From contig CM039183.1 of the NCBI GenBank assembly GCA_008360975.2, forward strand, positions 79,458,350-79,522,349: a DNA stretch of 64,000 nucleotides, read 5' to 3'. The notes below the pieces were generated by a model that was given only the letters and a program-made list of their open reading frames with translations, did not search any database and had not been told where the DNA came from. Made by a program: the position numbers and the translations under genes. The stretch is from Lichenostomus cassidix. Taxonomy: Eukaryota > Chordata > Aves > Passeriformes > Meliphagidae. Positions 37,001-46,522 of the stretch are shown piece after piece (positions within the stretch are counted from its first letter, which is position 1; each line of letters starts with the position of its first letter).

Positions 37001-38339
37001 ATTTCCTACAATTTAGGGTAGGAAAAATCTTTTTGGAGAAGTCAGGAGAATGCAGGAGTACAGAAGTATGTGTACACATGGAAAATGCATCTCTTTCTGG
37101 ATTATGACTACTTTACTTTAATGTCTGCTGCAGCAGAGCTAAATTTGGAAATTTTATCCCACAGGAAACTTGCGTATTTTAACATTTGCTTTTTTCCTCA
37201 AATGGGGACAAAAAAATATTGTAATGAAAATTCCAGAAAAAATATGAATCTGGAGATATTCTGACATTTCTTAAGTTGCAGCTTTATCTCTCAGCTAATT
37301 CAAGTAATCAGAGATGCTTTAATTTTTTTTTTCCCCAAAATTAAGCTACATTTTTCCAGTGACACTTCATCTCAAAGGAACCAGAGTTCAAAGTCCTGAG
37401 CAGTGCTCCTGTACTGGAGCTGGAATTGAGTGTCATATCCATGCAGGTATCAAAAATATCACTTTGTGTTATTCTGTTGGAGACATTAGTCCTGCATGGA
37501 GCCTGGCCTGTAGAAGCAGATGCTAGGCTTTCTTCTTACAAAGTGGTGTGCAGATGGTAGACTTGAAACAGCATTCTTGAATCACTTTAGATAAAAAGGG
37601 ATATCAGATAAAGACCTGAAAAATGTGTCACTTTTTTTCAGTAGGAAATCCTGGTCCATTTGGCTGATTTTTTTAAAGCAAACATTTTCCTGAACTCTGC
37701 AGAAACAAAGAGTGCAGACGTGAAAACTCTGAGAAGCCTCCTTCTCGCTCGGTTACACTGTTTGAAAGGCTTCCTGCTCCGTGGAAAACCACTATTCTGT
37801 GAGCCACTACCAAGCCACCATAACCTAAAACCTGCACAGCAGCAGCACCTCTGCATGTGGGTAGCTCCTCCAGAGGAAGAGCTCCTTGGCTCATGAGTAT
37901 GTATCTAATTTTTAGCTCCTGCCTTGATGGTACTATTTGATAAGGCCCCTCTTATTTCAAAGGCCATTCCTCTGCCTTTGTGAGGCCTTTGTTAGCAGCT
38001 TTGTTTGATGCTGTAAAATTTATTTTTGGTCTACACACACTCACATGCTCTATACACACTGCACCTGCATGAGGAGACCTGATGTAGGAAAGATTTTGTG
38101 GACTTTGTGGCTGTGGATCAGAACATGAATGGTGCAGTTTTGGTGTAAGATATACTCAAGATTTCATGGACAGCTCACACTGCCATATATGGATGAAGAG
38201 GACATAGCAAGCATTTATATCTTATTTGCATGAGTTTGTAAACCCAGCCAATATTGTATTATCTGCAGTTGGATATTAGTCACCATAATTGCTTATACAT
38301 TTTATCCATAGTTGCTCACAAATTTTTAACTCCATGTGA
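34008..38339. other. Single-copy AT-rich DNA, no gene seen
   Basis: No interspersed repeat recognised. It contains a 13-base T run (36919-36931) and a 33-nt splice-bordered segment on the minus strand (34584-34616) that is described only as a finding. Confidence 0.5.
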
Positions 38340-38600
38340 GGTCAAGACCTTTGCTAGCATAAATTGATATAGGCATATTTAAATTAATTAACCTATGTTA
38401 ATTTATACTGCCTAGGAGCTGGCTTTCATACAATTTTGGTTGTTAATTGCCAGGGCAATTGCAAATGTCCCTATTTATGAAAAGTTCTGACAGTAAGATC
38501 AATTCCTTTGTACTTGGAATTCATGTTGCATGTGATTAGATTTAAATTAATTAGACAGAAGTTGATTGTATAGACATGTTTATTGTTAGTATTCTAATTA
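38340..38600. promoter_or_regulatory. Candidate enhancer: homeodomain-motif cluster with palindromes
   Basis: Within 260 bases there are repeated TAATTA/TTAATT cores (near 38383, 38398, 38445 and 38545), an 8-bp-arm inverted repeat (TAAATTAA at 38380-38387 with TTAATTTA at 38398-38405), a 16-bp near-perfect palindrome AATTGCC-AG-GGCAATT (38445-38460), an octamer-like ATTGCAAAT (38458-38466) and a MEF2-like CTATTTATGA. Clustered homeodomain, POU and MEF2-type sites are typical of vertebrate developmental enhancers, but AT-rich DNA yields such motifs by chance. Function is inference. Confidence 0.25.
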
Positions 38601-40879
38601 ACAAAAACAACCCTCCTCAGACAATGTATCTTCCCACCTACCCCAAGGAAGGGAATTGTGCTTGTTATTTTTCCTGTCCAAAACACGTAAACCTTTGGGA
38701 TAGGCAAAGAAGCAAATAGTTTGTCTGTAAACGCAATTTTGTTGTTTGAGAAAAAGCAAAAGTAGCTGCATACTTCTATTATAGAATTGCATTTTGTGTA
38801 GCTATGGCTGTGTGTTAGAAAACACTTGTCCTGAAAAAGCGTCAGCATCTGGCACTGCTTTCCAGGATGGTCTATACTTTGATTTTAAGGTTTGAAATGA
38901 AGACGCATATATTCTGGCTGCTGTTGAAATGGACTGGCAGCTGTTGATGGTCACAGCCGGGGAGTCAGTTAACTGTAGAACAATCTTGATTCATATTTTT
39001 AAGAAATGGTCCAGGCAATTGTTCCCTAAAATAAAATAATTCTGGAAAGGAGTAGCTTCTGTCTCCGAGGTGGGACAAGTTTATTCAAATATTGTCAAGG
39101 CTAAATCACTTATATAACCAAATTATTTATGAAGTGGGTGGATGTTAAAATATCATGTGCAGCATATACTTTTGTTAAAATATCAGAAGAAATATGATTT
39201 TAAAGTGGAGGGGCTGAAACCTCAGAAGACTTATTTCTAGCAGTACATGACTATTTCTAGCTTATTTCCAGCTTTACAAGATGTCTTGTGTGACAAGCAA
39301 TTATCATACCATGTGCATCCCATTTTTATTGGTCTGAAACACTGGAACAAACATGAACACTTTTCATTGCTTAAATGGTTCTAAAGCAAATGTTTTGAGG
39401 TTTGTCCATCCTATTTCATTAGAAAGCAGTTGGACATTTCCGAAAGAAAATGCTTTTACAGTTTACCATATTCCACTGGCAAACTTTTGAAGGGAGTGGA
39501 TTGTTGCACCATCATTTGAAATAACTTGAATAGCTAAACTTTTTAACTTTTTTGGAAGAGATGTCTTGGAGGCAACTCTTTTAATCAGTAACTTTGACAT
39601 ATTTCTGCCAATGGTAATTATTCTGGTCTGCTGCAGAACTGTCAATAAATTTCATCAGTTTAATATTTAGTATCCACCCTATGTAACTGGGAAAAGGCAA
39701 TGCCATAAGCAAAAAAGAAACACTCAGGATAGTTACAAGTACTTGAGAAATATCTTCAGATCTTTCAACAATTGGGCAAGTAATCCACATTCTTTCAAAA
39801 TGCTTAAAGTTTATTGGCATGTGAACTGCTTGGCTGAATGGATAGATGAAAAAAACCTGAAATATTTTGCAATCGCTTTGGGCAATTTCTTTCTCCTTAT
39901 TCCAGGAATGGTCTGGTTAATTAACATGCTTTAAACACAACATTTGGCTGTCTGATCTGCACAGATGTACAATTTGTGCTCTGCTGGTGATCCAACTACA
40001 CAACATGCCACAATCCAGCTGCTTTTTGTGTATTGGCAGAAGCAGTATCTTTACTGCTACATTTTAATTTTTTAAAATTTTTTAAATTTTTTTTTTACTT
40101 CTATATTTTTTCTTTTTATTTTTTCTTAACTTTCTCATTCACAAGTCAGGAACTTGAATCATTACATTGTAATACAAAATTATTTTACCACAGGTGAGTT
40201 TTCCAGAGATGATGCCATCAGTATGATACAGAAGACCCTCATGAAAAAATAGCTTTGACAGCAAATCTTAGCAACAAGAAGATCCATCAGCACAATTTCA
40301 TGAAGTCTAAAAAAAATGGTTTCTGAAGAGATCAAAATAGCAAAAAATACTTTAGTGGCAACTTTAGAAAATCAGAGAACTTTGGCAAAGGTTTTAGAAC
40401 AAAATTCAATCCACATAAAATGCTTCTCAAGGTATTAACTTGGCCCACTTAACCTAGCAAATTTGAGGACTGTTCAATTTCAAGTTATTCAAGAATTCCA
40501 AGAAGAGGTAGTAAGAAGAAAGAGAGAAAGACAGAAAACATATAGAAAAGCACACATATAGCTACCAGCTTCTGGGTTTCAACAATGATAGAATCTCCAA
40601 AAAGTAGGGTCCAGACAATATGATTGCCTCGTGTTTGGCTTAAATACCCCTTTGCCTTCTTAGCCCTTCCCCCAGGTGGGATTTCTGGTCATTTGGCCAC
40701 TCAGGAGCTGGGTCAGGAGCTCCAGGGATAGGAGTGGAGCATTACCTCTGGTGTGCAATGATTGGTAGCCACTGTGGGGCTGGGATACCGGCTCTAGGGG
40801 TGTGGGGCTGAGCACTGCCTTGCATGGGCAAGCCCAACCTGCTCCTTTCCCCACACACATGCATCCTAAAATGTCTCGA
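38601..40879. other. Single-copy DNA, T-rich patch, unassigned GC-richer patch
   Basis: A T/A-rich low-complexity patch lies at about 40066-40130. Two overlapping minus frames at 39463-39820 look vaguely protein-like but are in different frames. Bases 40625-40879 are GC-richer and CpG-poor and abut the CR1 fragment; they may be part of an unrecognised repeat, since CTTAAATACCCC there resembles a TATA region. Confidence 0.4.
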
Positions 40880-41410
40880 GGCATGAGTCTTTTCAGTCTC
40901 TCACAGATGCTGTGACAGACAGTGTCGAAAGCCTTGCTAAAGTCAAGATAGACAACACCCACTGCTCTCTCCTCATTCATTCAGGTAGCTGTTTCATCAC
41001 GGAAGGCAATCAGGTTGGGCAAGCATGATTTACCTTTGGTGAATCCATACTGGCTATTCTTTATCATCTTGTCATGCATGTGGATAGAGATGGCATCTGC
41101 AATGAGGTGCATCATCAGTTTTCCAGCGATAGAGTTGAGGCTGGTTGGCTGCTACTTCCCTGGATGCTCTTTCTTGCCCTTTTTGAAAACGAGGGTGACA
41201 TTTGCTTTCTACCAGTCCTCAGGTACCTCTCCTGATCTCTACAGCCCTTCAAAGATGCTCATGAGCAGCCTCACTGTGGTATATCCACCAGCTCTCTCAG
41301 CATTGTGGATGCATTCCATTTGGGGCCCATGGACTTGTGCATGTCAAATTCTTCTAGTTCTTCAACTCAATCCTCCTTGACCAGGGGAAAGTCTTCAGTC
41401 TTGAGGCTGA
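40880..41410 (-). pseudogene. CR1 LINE internal fragment, reverse transcriptase region
   Basis: Read on the minus strand the fragment follows CR1 ORF2 order: a 'GPDGIHP'-like segment (plus-strand GGGGCCCATGGACTTG near 41330), the 'DWKKGNVTPIFKKGKK' region (CTTTTTGAAAACGAGGGTGA near 41180), the 'GNYRPVSLTS' region (near 41140), the 'GFTKGKSCLTNL' region (near 41010-41040) and then VVYLDFSKAFDTV (about 40920-40960), the first reverse-transcriptase palm motif with its catalytic-type aspartate. Frameshifts and stops break it, and both ends of the element are missing. The copy is dead. It lies opposite in orientation to the CR1 3' end at 42.1-42.4 kb, so the two are separate insertions or an inversion product. 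Confidence 0.88.
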
Positions 41411-42059
41411 TGGTGACTTTGCTGTGTAGAAGTCATACTTGGACTAGTAATATATCATCTCTGCCACAGAATTGTTATAAGTCTTTTGTGAATACACCAA
41501 CAGTATTATTAATCAAACTGTTTATATACCGAAAGCCTTTATCCATGATACATTTGTTTTCTTCAAAAAATTGTTGGTTTTCTCCTGACTGCAGTTTCTG
41601 GTATCCCAAAGGAGCACCTGTTCATTTTTCCATTTTTCTTCTTCCAAAGAAAGGACAATTATTACAAAATCTATCACTGTAAGATTAAGGTCATATTTTA
41701 TTCAAACAGTTTAAGGGAGTAAAGTCACTTTCTGTACAGAAAAAATAACCTGCAGTACTATTAGAACTAACAGAAGTTATGAAATATTCTGTCATCTGAA
41801 GCAGGGCAAAATTTCTTATGAAATATTTATGCAATTAGAAAGTTGATAGTGGAGTCCCAAGAAATGATAACTGCAAGGTCTATTTTCTGAAAAATGATGC
41901 CTTCAAATCTTGTGTATGTAGGAGTAATACTTTTAGTGTAATTTTTTTTTTGTTACCATGAAATAGCATTAACAGGTTGGACTGTAATGGCAGTTTTTTG
42001 TTAGACAATATTTTTAGGGGTCAAGATGGCCCCCCGTATGCCTTATTACCTTTGTGTGC
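41411..42059. other. Between two CR1 fragments, no gene seen
   Basis: AT-rich sequence, possibly including further decayed CR1 at its lower edge. A plus frame of 125 codons (41305-41682) is antisense CR1 at its start and is not coding. Confidence 0.45.
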
Positions 42060-42397
42060 CTGGGTGCCACTCAGAAATAAGGAGAAGTTACAGAGGAGCA
42101 GGAAGTGCTCTCTGCTGTGATTAAACCCACTAATGGTTTTAACCTAAAAGAGGGTATATTTAGATTAGATATAAGGAAGAAGCTTTTTACCATGAAGTTT
42201 GTAAAAGGTTAGAATAATTTGACCCAAGAAGTGGTGGATGTCCCACCCCTGAAAATATTTAAGTTCAGGTTGGACAGAGATCTTACGAACATGATCTAGT
42301 GAAGATGTGCCTGCTTGTTGCAGGGGGGTTGGACTAGGTGACTTTTAAAGGTCCTTTCCAACCCAAACTATTGTATAAATCTTTGATTCTATGATTC
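42060..42397 (+). mobile_element. CR1 LINE 3' end, plus strand
   Basis: The sense CR1 order is clear: CAGAGGAGCAGGAAGTGCTC, TATATTTAGATTAGATATAA then GGAAGAAGCTTTTTACC, GTTCAGGTTGGACAGAG, GGGGTTGGACTAGGTGAC, CCTTTCCAACCCAAACTATT and tail octamers TTGATTCTATGATTC ending at 42397. About 335 bases remain. The wording AACATGATCTAGTGAAGATG suggests a different CR1 subfamily from the copies at 22 and 32.6 kb. Confidence 0.92.
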
Positions 42398-44959
42398 CCA
42401 AGCTGGCCAGGGTGCTGTGGCCCTGTGGCAGGGTGAGACATTTTAGAGGTGGGGAAGCCAGCAGGGCAGCCAGTCAGTGTGGTCATGGCCTTAGGCATGG
42501 GATGTGCCCTGTGCTGATGCTGCAGCAGCTGCCTGGAGCAGACATAGCTGATAAACAAAAGCAGGACTACGGATAAACCAAGCCTGCCTGCTCACTTGAG
42601 TCCAAGATACCAAGGGCTTTTAGAATTTAGAGGGGGAGAACTGTGGAGAGTTGTCACACTGGTTTTACCTTTGCTCCCAAGAGGAAACGTTATAGTATAG
42701 TCATAAATGTCAGCACTCAGGGCCAAGCAATAACTTTTAATGTCATCATAACCAAGGGGCATTTAGAAAGTTTGTGAGGGAAGTTTGGGACTCAGCCATA
42801 TATATGCACATCAGCTCATATATAAATTCAGTAATTTCTTAGACTTCCTCAATAAGAATTTATTTGTACTTCAAACTGAAAGTATGAGATTTATGACTTT
42901 CAAGTGCTGCCTAGCTAGAGCATGTAGCAGCATGCCTGCTTTTCTGTGCCATTGGAGCACGGCATTTCCATCCTCTCCCATTGCCTGCTCACATTTAACT
43001 CCTACTGACACAGCACCATAATTGCCTCCTTCTTTAAGGATGGATACTGGCATGTGAGTAGTGGCTTGCTAGGCACTGAAATGAGAGCCACAGCTTCTTT
43101 CTGTGTGGTGACCAAATGTCTGTGTGATGTAATAATAAACCTTCATGCATGATTTGGGACAGAATTTAATTGAAGATTAGGAGTTAAAAGCCTTTGTGCT
43201 CCTTTTTGAATTCCTTGTACTTGTCCATTGAGCCCTCAGCACACCAGTTCACTGTGGCAGAGCCTTGAAATACAGCAATTGACCATGCTGATGATTACCC
43301 TGAAAATGATAGTGATGGGTAGGAGTTGCTCAATGTTTGAATGACTTCCGAATGTGCCAGCCTTGTGGAAGGTACAAGTCACTCTGACTCTCAATGACCA
43401 TGATTTGCTGACAGGGAGGAATTTGTGTCCTTGCAAATCAGTAGGAAAGAAAGGCTTTACCCTTTCTTTACCCTGCTATCTGCTAAACACCCAGCACTTT
43501 TACAGCATAATAATTTCTAAACAGGAATTAGATCCCTTGAAAAATCTGGGCCCCTTTAAACTCAGCAGATGAGACATCTGCATCAACATCTTACAGAGCA
43601 GACAAACAATGGCTTTGTTTTGGACCTACTGGGACAAAACACTTTTCTGTGCAAAGAAAAGGCAAAGGTGAGCAGCTGAGGAGAAGCAGAAAGAGCTGCT
43701 GACCACCTTGAACTGAGCTCTCCATTGTTGTATATGTAACTAGAGATGCTAATTCTTGTCTGAATGCCATAACCTGGCTTTCTGAGTTGCCTCTGTGCCA
43801 TGTTGTTCGCAGCTGAACAGAGAGCTAACTCGGTTGCCAATTCAAAATCCTTTTACAGCAGGATTATGGGGCTGAAAATCATGTTACTTTGTCAAAGTGT
43901 ACCCATATCTCCTTTCCAAAAAACCCCAACCAATAGAGAGAAAGGGGAAAATAAAAGACAGGTATTCTCTTCCAAATTAATTGTGTATGGACTTGTAGGG
44001 GAGCATATTCCATTTCAATACTTACTTTTTCTTATTTTTTATTTTAAAACCAGAAATAGGGTGGTTTTACAACCACTTTCTTCTCCTAAATGTTCTCTAG
44101 AGTCAGTTTGTTGTCACCTGTTACTAATTTCTTTGGCTAGTAAGTGTAATGGCAGAGGATAATGTGTTGGTTATAGATCCCATCAGAAGTATGAGCCCTT
44201 CTGTCCTGTCTGGTATTTGCTTGAACAATAAATGAGCTCTTACAGCCAATGACATTTTCATGTAGGTATCCCAAGTGGTGCAAGGAGTAGAAATAAAACC
44301 ACAGAAAATGAACAGATGCATCTAGGCCCATTCCTGAAGAAAATAGTTATTTCAAGTTCTTTACTGAGTCACCCTCAGGTTTAGTAGACTGACTATTAAA
44401 CTACAACGGGGCATACTAAAAACATTATACAGTTCCTGCAAAATTACTTACTAAAGTTGCAGACCCTGGCAGCTCTCCTGACTGGCTGCTGCAGACAGCT
44501 TAGTGCCTCACCGACTCAGAGCTGCTGGATAGGGAGCTCTCAGGCTTCCCTGAAGAGGTCAGGTTTTATTGTCCATAGATATCTGCTCAAGTCCTCTGGC
44601 TCCATTCGCTCTATACCTTGATAGCTTGATTTAGATAGATGCAACTTCAACTCCTAATTTTATTTTGATGAGGTGTTTCACTCCCTTGAGACACTGCTTG
44701 GGAAGCAGGAAAAAGAAAATTTTATAGGTTAATGAATTCTTGAAAAAACACATGCACTTACTTCCTGAAGATGGAAATAAATAAAGGCTCCCAAGAAACC
44801 TAATTTATATAACACTGTCTTACTTTTCCTCTACTGGGACTTCTTTGGTGAAAGGTTAGGAAATTTTTTCCTTTTTTGTCCTTTCAGGACAAAAGCAAAT
44901 TAGAAAAGATGAGTTGTCCCATCTTCCTTTCCCTCAGAAAATTTTCCGTCAGGAACAAT
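42398..44959. other. Single-copy DNA, no gene seen
   Basis: A GC-richer, CpG-poor patch follows the CR1 (42400-42560). At 43563-43670 a 36-codon ATG frame runs into a donor-like AAAG followed by GTGAGC; too short to call. Confidence 0.45.
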
Positions 44960-45110
44960 TCATAGAATCATCTAGACTGGAGAAGACCTTCAAGATCATG
45001 AAGTCCAACCTTTGATCAATCACCACCTCGTCAACTAAACCATAGCACTAAGTGCCACATCCAGTTGTTCCTTGACCATTCCCTGGGCAGGGCATTCCAA
45101 TTCAACCTAA
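44960..45110 (-). mobile_element. CR1 LINE 3' end, minus strand
   Basis: TCATAGAATCATCTAGACTG then GAGAAGACCTTCAAGATCAT, AAGTCCAACC, CTAAACCATAGCACTAAGTG then CCACATCC and CCCTGGGCAGGGCATTCCAAT are the antisense terminus of a CR1 subfamily distinct from the others here. It is truncated after about 150 bases. Confidence 0.92.
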
Positions 45111-45957
45111 CTTTTATTTATTATACCAATACAACCTCGTAACAAGACCAAGTATGGGATTTCTCAGGTATATGCACCTCTCTTAATTAAAATATTTTAA
45201 GTTTCTCTTGGTTTTTAAGAAACCTGTATTTGAAAATATAAACCTACATAACCTTGCAATTTCTCTCACACAGCTCAATGTATTGAACAATATGTGGGTG
45301 ATGTTTGAACCACTTAATTTTCACAGATAGTCAGTATAGAAAATTTACGAGGTTAATTTCAATTGAAATAGATCTCTAGACTGGCCTAAGTACTGGCCAT
45401 TTTAAACTATATCAGATAAGAGCTGTTTCAGACACATTATAAGTTATTTAAGTCTTTGACCAGGAAACCTGAAGTTGGAGTGATGAATTGATTTGGAAAT
45501 ACTCACCTGTTCAAAAACAGAGACACTGAGAAAAGCTCTCTGCAGTCCCAGTTTTAATTCTAAAACCATGTCTTATCCTTATTTCAGTACATTGAGTGTC
45601 ATCTGTGACAATGTTTCTCTCTGTTGCTTTGAACCTAAATGCTGGAAAATAAAAGTAGGATTTTTTTTCTATAAACTACAGCTTTCAACTCTTTGATGTA
45701 CCAGAAGAAAGATGACATTTGGAGGATCATTTCAAATTCCTGTCAGAGCTCTATTCTGTTGATGTTTATCAGTGACAAAATCTAAATTTTCTGCCTCATA
45801 TAATAAGGGAATAATAAGGCAAAAATCTGGCTTCACTGATGTTACTGGGAACATTCCTCCATCCCTGAGCTCACACACAGTGAGCTGACAGGCCATTAAA
45901 AGAAAGGAGTAAAAAGCCACACCTCAGTCTAGGCTGAAATGGGATGCCTCCTTTCTT
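45111..45957. other. Single-copy DNA, no gene seen
   Basis: One segment (about 45507-45644, minus) has strong splice-like borders but no frame open through the donor; see the rejected list. Confidence 0.5.
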
Positions 45958-46035
45958 CCTTTCTTTTCTTCCTTTCTTTTCTTCCTTTCTTTTCTTCCTT
46001 TCTTTTCTTCCTTTCTTTTCTTCCTTTCTTTTCTT
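45958..46035. repeat. 13-bp pyrimidine tandem repeat, 6 copies
   Basis: Six perfect copies of CCTTTCTTTTCTT at 45958-46035, followed by a partial seventh that runs into the tetramer array. The plus strand is entirely C and T, so the complement is all purine. Confidence 0.95.
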
Positions 46036-46522
46036 CCTTTCTTCCTTCCTTCCTTCCTGCCTTCCTTCCTGCTTTCATGCCTTCCTGCCTTCCTTCATGC
46101 CTTCATGCCTTCATGCCTTCCTGCCTTCCTTCATGCCTTCCTTCATGCCTTCCTTCATGCCTTCCTTCATGCCTTCCTTCCTTCATGCCTTCATGCCTTC
46201 CTTCCTTCATGCCTTCATGCCTTCCTTCCTTCATGCCTTCCTTCCTTCATGCCTTCCTTCCTGCCTTCCTTCATGCCTTCCTTCCTGCCTTCCTTCATGC
46301 CTTCCTTCATGCCTTCCTTCATGCCTTCCTTCCTTCATGCCTTCATGCCTTCCTTCCTTCATGCCTTCCTTCCTGCCTTCCTTCATGCCTTCCTTCATGC
46401 CTTCCTTCCTGCCTTCCTTCATGCCTTCCTTCATGCCTTCCTTCCTTCCTTCATGCCTTCATGCCTGCCTGCCTGCCTGCCTTCTTGCCTGCCTTCCTTA
46501 CTACCTTCCTTCCTTCCTTCCA
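46036..46522. repeat. Tetranucleotide mosaic minisatellite (TTCC/TTCA/TGCC)
   Basis: After a short pure TTCC run, about 120 tetramers in one unbroken 4-bp register use three words. TTCA is always followed by TGCC, so the true units are TTCC, TTCATGCC and TGCC. Longer blocks recur, for example TTCC TTCC TTCA TGCC TTCA followed by TGCC TTCC TTCC TTCA TGCC, near 46200 and again near 46330. The 3' edge degrades into TGCC runs, TTAC and TACC before 46522. Because no word combination forms a stop codon, all three plus frames and the minus strand stay open (up to about 210 codons of PSFL/HAFM-like periodic peptide). This is an artefact of the repeat and not a gene. Confidence 0.95.

Noticed and set aside
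39463..39820. Two overlapping minus frames that look partly protein-like
   Set aside because: They are in different frames, have no splice borders, and the hydrophobic run is not a recognisable membrane protein. A decayed gene cannot be excluded but is not supported.
40660..40980. 106-codon minus frame with YLDFSKAFDTV
   Set aside because: It is part of a dead CR1 reverse-transcriptase fragment; the motif is real but the gene is broken and its ends are missing.
45507..45644. Minus-strand segment with a strong acceptor (CTTTTATTTTCCAG) and a strong donor (ACAG followed by GTGAGT)
   Set aside because: None of the three frames stays open from acceptor to donor; the best one stops just before the donor. 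It could only be a non-coding exon.
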